Source of the DNA: Arenicella sp.
GTDB taxonomy: Bacteria > Pseudomonadota > Gammaproteobacteria > Arenicellales > Arenicellaceae
DNA: 8,111 bases
Reading direction: 5' to 3'
NCBI GenBank assembly: GCA_018677115.1
Contig: JAHHOC010000006.1
Span: 1-8,111, forward strand
The notes beneath the pieces were generated by a model that did not search any database, was not told where the DNA came from, and saw nothing but the letters and a program-made list of their open reading frames with translations. Positions 6,071 to 8,111 of the stretch are shown here, piece by piece (within the stretch, counting starts at the first letter, position 1; every line of letters starts with the position of its first letter). The position numbers and the translations under genes are program-made.

Positions 6071-7024
6071 TCAATTCAGCTCGGCCGGGGTATCGTTACT
6101 TGCTGCAGATTGGATTTGCTCCAGTTGTTCCTCGAGGCGCACGATTACTTCTATCGGTTGAGTGTGCGCCACTGCAGGCAAGATTTTGCTTTCGTATATT
6201 GAAATCGCTCTCGCCGACTCGCCGTTATTGTGATACGCCCAAGCCACATCCTCGAGCACAGCGAATTCTTTGGTGTCTTCCACTGCCCCAACAAAATCCC
6301 GCCAGTCAGGCGGATAGACACCGGCTTTATACATGGCTCTCAGGCCCCTGATTATTAACAGCGGCCTGGAAACGAAGCCGGCAAATTCGTCTCTGAGCAA
6401 GCCATCCATCTCTTGCGCATAACCCAGCTGCCGTTGCCACCCGTCAGCACCATAATCAAACTCTGCAGCCCATGGAATTCTCAGCCCTTCTGGATAGAGT
6501 ATCGACCCCAAATCATTGAGTTCGATAGTCAGATTGTAGTGCACCGTGTATCGGCTTCTGCCGGACGCTTTTAGTGAGGTTACTGAGGCCTCCGATATTC
6601 GTCCTATCTGCAGGCGCGCTGAGGCGATGCTGTTATATGCGGGCAGCAATTCAGGGTCGGTGTTTCTTTTTGCTGTGTAGCGCAGCAGAGCGTCCATAAT
6701 CGATGGCGCGAGTTTGATTTGCTGTAGATCATATTGTTCAGCGAACAGGGGACGGGACTCTATGTACACCATCGGCTCGGACTTTAAATAGCCGCGCATC
6801 ATCAGTGCCTTGCCTTTTGCAGAGAGATCGACTTTCTCGATCAGCTCGGATACATCAATATCAATCTGCATGGTGAGAAATGGTCTTGCATTGGTCAATT
6901 CCAGCAATTCGACGGCTTCGACATCACTCAAAACATGTTGTGGCGCCCTGTCCGAGGTGTCGCAGCCGAGCAGGAGTGCCGAGAGGCTGAAGAGTGCGAG
7001 AACTGTGATGACGGGTTTGGGCAT
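6071..7024 (-). CDS. Predicted lipoprotein of unknown function
   Basis: I do not recognise this 317-residue protein. It opens with a lipoprotein signal peptide: MPKPV, a hydrophobic core, then the lipobox LLLGC, with Cys21 as the lipidated residue. The next residue is Asp22; in E. coli, Asp at +2 keeps lipoproteins in the inner membrane, so this one may face the periplasm from the inner membrane. The mature part is mixed alpha/beta: helices near 34-46 and 105-120, a strand-rich middle (about 134-195), and a helical C-terminus whose segment LEDVAWAYHNNGESARAISIYESKILP (257-283) looks like a single TPR-like helical hairpin. A longer start at 7048 would add MYTAPAIA. I chose 7024 because it gives a compact signal peptide, but neither start has a ribosome site. 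It lies 103 bp beyond YjbQ on the same strand. The CDS is confident, the function unknown. Confidence 0.85.
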   Translation of the reverse strand: MPKPVITVLALFSLSALLLGCDTSDRAPQHVLSDVEAVELLELTNARPFLTMQIDIDVSELIEKVDLSAKGKALMMRGYLKSEPMVYIESRPLFAEQYDLQQIKLAPSIMDALLRYTAKRNTDPELLPAYNSIASARLQIGRISEASVTSLKASGRSRYTVHYNLTIELNDLGSILYPEGLRIPWAAEFDYGADGWQRQLGYAQEMDGLLRDEFAGFVSRPLLIIRGLRAMYKAGVYPPDWRDFVGAVEDTKEFAVLEDVAWAYHNNGESARAISIYESKILPAVAHTQPIEVIVRLEEQLEQIQSAASNDTPAELN

Positions 7025-7064
7025 GGCAATAGCGGGTGCTGTGTACATACTGTGTGTTTTGACT

Positions 7065-7082
7065 CGGTTGATATTAACCGCA
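7065..7082 (-). promoter_or_regulatory. Operator-like inverted repeat upstream of the lipoprotein gene
   Basis: CGGTT (7065-7069) and AACCG (7076-7080) form inverted arms around six bases. Read on the minus strand the element includes TGCGGTTAAT (7073-7082), the same 10-mer found in the inverted repeat at 7699-7715. It lies 41 nt upstream of the chosen lipoprotein start, next to AT-rich sequence, a position fitting a regulator-binding site. No regulator can be named. Confidence 0.3.
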
Positions 7083-7127
7083 ATAAATATTCATTTGTTC
7101 ACATAAGTGGATCATTGCAAACCTGAT

Positions 7128-7550
7128 TCATTTCGCGTTCACCGTCAACACAATTTTCCTGTTATGTGGTCGGTAGCGGTGTTCATAGAGGAATATTCCC
7201 TGCCAGATACCAAGATTCAGCCGACCGCTGGTAATGGGCAGGGTCATGTCGTTGGTGGTCAGCACAGAGCGGACATGGGCTGCCATATCATCGTCACCTT
7301 CGTAGTTATGCCGATACTCCGGATCGCCATCCGGTGCCAGCCGTTGCATGATGGTTTCCATGTCCTTTAACACTGTGGGGTCGGCGTTTTCACACAGCAT
7401 CAGGGATGCGCTGGTGTGCTTGAGAAAAATGTGCGCAAGGCCTACGCTGAGGTCATGCCGTGCAAGTTCATCATTCAGCAGTGAACCAATGTCGGTAGCG
7501 GATCGACCAGAGGTGCTCACACTTATTTGGGTCTGGAACCAGGAACTCAT
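7128..7550 (-). CDS. yjbQ: YjbQ family protein (UPF0047), secondary thiamine-phosphate synthase type
   Basis: This 140-residue protein has the full length and all signatures of the YjbQ/UPF0047 family: LKHTSASL (43-50), CENADPTVLKDME (53-65), HNYEGDDDMAAH (81-92) and LGIWQGIFLYEHR (113-125), ending in a conserved RKIVLTV strand. The conserved His and acidic residues form the family's putative active site. The family is annotated as secondary thiamine-phosphate synthase because some members show that activity or partly replace ThiE; the true physiological role is uncertain. It is cytoplasmic, with no signal peptide. No thiamine gene is nearby and no TPP riboswitch is visible upstream. The ATG at 7550 matches the usual N-terminus, but there is no Shine-Dalgarno sequence. 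It is divergent from the CBS gene. Confidence 0.95.
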   Translation of the reverse strand: MSSWFQTQISVSTSGRSATDIGSLLNDELARHDLSVGLAHIFLKHTSASLMLCENADPTVLKDMETIMQRLAPDGDPEYRHNYEGDDDMAAHVRSVLTTNDMTLPITSGRLNLGIWQGIFLYEHRYRPHNRKIVLTVNAK

Positions 7551-7617
7551 GGCAAAGCTAATTGAAATTGGCGTGGGATTTGAATCAATTTAGCATTTAT
7601 TTTCCTGGATGCGTAGC

Positions 7618-7631
7618 TGAGCATGCTTATT
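7618..7631 (+). repeat. 14-bp direct repeat, copy 2
   Basis: This is an exact second copy of TGAGCATGCTTATT (first at 4796-4809), in the divergent region between YjbQ and the CBS gene. Here it is enclosed by GCTGA (7616-7620) and TCAGC (7631-7635), which could form a short stem on transcription. Confidence 0.4.
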
Positions 7632-7659
7632 CAGCCGCCCACCATCTAAATGCAGGCAA

Positions 7660-7686
7660 TTGCAAACTTCGCATCATTAATATACT
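7660..7686 (+). promoter_or_regulatory. Candidate sigma-70 promoter of the CBS-domain gene
   Basis: TATACT at 7681-7686 matches five of six -10 consensus bases. TTGCAA at 7660-7665 matches four of six -35 bases, but the spacing is only 15 bp, shorter than optimal. Transcription would start near 7693, just before the inverted repeat at 7699-7715 and about 60 nt upstream of the TTG start. Confidence 0.3.
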
Positions 7687-7698
7687 TTTAAAACTGGA

Positions 7699-7715
7699 TG
7701 CGGTTAATTACCGCA
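7699..7715 (+). promoter_or_regulatory. Perfect inverted repeat in the CBS-gene leader
   Basis: TGCGGT (7699-7704) and ACCGCA (7710-7715) are perfect 6-bp inverted arms around TAATT. It lies 39 nt upstream of the TTG start and just after the candidate -10 element, a typical place for a repressor operator; it could also fold as a leader hairpin. Its first ten bases, TGCGGTTAAT, recur on the minus strand at 7073-7082 upstream of the lipoprotein gene. Confidence 0.35.
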
Positions 7716-7741
7716 GTCCCAGATAATATATCGTTTCGCAT

Positions 7742-7746
7742 AGGAG
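7742..7746 (+). promoter_or_regulatory. Shine-Dalgarno site that sets the TTG start
   Basis: AGGAG lies 7 nt upstream of TTG at 7754-7756, ideal spacing. It favours this TTG over the in-frame ATG at 7781, which lacks an equally good site. An in-frame TAA at 7724-7726 limits how far upstream the gene can start. Confidence 0.65.
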
Positions 7747-7753
7747 AATAGCC

Positions 7754-8111
7754 TTGCGTTTGCAGACTGCCGGGGATTTGATGGTGGCGTTGGATGAGTA
7801 TCCACACGTGTCGGCTGACTATACGCTGAGCCAAGCACTGGATGTGATTTCGACCGCGCATATTAAAATGCATGACGAGGAATCGCTGCCGCGAATTCTG
7901 CTGGTGATAAATGAAGATGATGAATTGCTGGGCCTGGTAAGGCGCCGCGACATTTTACGAGGTCTCAGCCCGCGCTGGTTTTTTAAAGCTGATGCCCAGC
8001 ATCCGGAAGCCGTGTTTGACGTTGACCTGGACGAAAATATTGGTGAGATTCTCGCGGACAAGGCAGTTTCGCGTTTTCGTGATCGTTCAAATAACCTCAT
8101 TGAGGATTACG
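7754..8111 (+). CDS. CBS-domain protein, 3' end beyond the window
   Basis: The frame is open from TTG at 7754 to the window edge, giving 119 codons plus one base; the gene continues beyond. Residues about 5-71 look like a CBS motif: TAGDLMV at the start (5-11), TLSQALDVISTAHIKMHDEE as the first helix region, then LPRILLVINEDDELLGLVRRRDILRGL (45-71), the strand-strand-helix pattern with the G-x-V/I-x-x-x-D-I/L signature. An acidic stretch VFDVDLDENIGEILADKAV follows, perhaps leading to a second CBS motif outside the window. CBS domains usually sense adenine nucleotides and regulate an attached or partner protein. No catalytic or membrane part is visible in the portion seen, and the role is unknown. 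The TTG start is chosen on the AGGAG site and because it leaves the CBS N-terminus complete. Confidence 0.8.
   Translation, partial: MRLQTAGDLMVALDEYPHVSADYTLSQALDVISTAHIKMHDEESLPRILLVINEDDELLGLVRRRDILRGLSPRWFFKADAQHPEAVFDVDLDENIGEILADKAVSRFRDRSNNLIEDY

Noticed and set aside
5849..6351. Plus-strand ORFs across the CNNM-lipoprotein gap
   Set aside because: They overlap both real genes antisense; no ribosome site or domain.
4796..7631. Segment between the 14-bp repeats as a mobile element or integrated cassette
   Set aside because: No transposase, integrase, terminal inverted repeats or change in composition; the genes are housekeeping types.
7551..7753. TPP riboswitch or small RNA upstream of yjbQ
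   Set aside because: No THI-box-like conserved segments (CTGAGA or ACCTGATC type) seen on the relevant strand.
7819..8100. Minus-strand 93-codon ORF at the right edge
   Set aside because: Antisense to the CBS-domain reading frame, which has a strong start and recognisable motif.
1..8111. CRISPR arrays, tRNA or rRNA genes, toxin-antitoxin pairs, defence systems
   Set aside because: No regularly spaced repeats, tRNA-like cloverleaf or rRNA sequence, and no proteins of such systems were found.

Overview
The window looks like chromosomal DNA from a gammaproteobacterium, possibly a marine or environmental lineage. This is inferred from protein similarity patterns: a YjbQ close to the enterobacterial type, a GST with an N-terminal NYSSWSLRPW motif, QOR1-type reductase and ECH1-type isomerase genes, a lipoprotein, and a CNNM/CBS protein. 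No rRNA, tRNA, CRISPR array, transposase or phage gene was seen. Coding density is high. The window reads as core metabolism and envelope genes, not an accessory island, and I found no convincing new multi-gene system.

Layout. On the left, a small exported protein with a TonB C-terminal-like domain is encoded on the minus strand (91-612). A hairpin overlaps its stop codon and a T-rich terminator lies beyond it. Next is a plus-strand run: a glutathione S-transferase (853-1539), a zinc-free quinone oxidoreductase-type reductase (1618-2592) and an ECH1-like dienoyl-CoA isomerase (2611-3450). The last two are 18 bp apart, each with a GGAG ribosome site, and are very probably co-transcribed. They suggest fatty-acyl-CoA or other enoyl/carbonyl metabolism.

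Four minus-strand genes follow: a membrane-anchored M19 dipeptidase (3471-4637), which converges on the isomerase gene with only 20 bp between stops; a CNNM (DUF21) plus CBS-pair membrane protein (4855-5943); an unrecognised lipoprotein (6071-7024); and YjbQ (7128-7550). A 203-bp divergent intergenic region then leads to a plus-strand CBS-domain protein. That gene starts at a TTG codon with a strong AGGAG site and runs off the right edge.

The noncoding signals are modest: two candidate rho-independent terminators on the minus strand, several hairpins, two operator-like inverted repeats sharing the 10-mer TGCGGTTAAT, and a 14-bp exact direct repeat in two intergenic regions. None of the minus-strand genes, nor the GST gene, has an obvious Shine-Dalgarno sequence. 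The reductase, isomerase and right-edge CBS genes have good ones.
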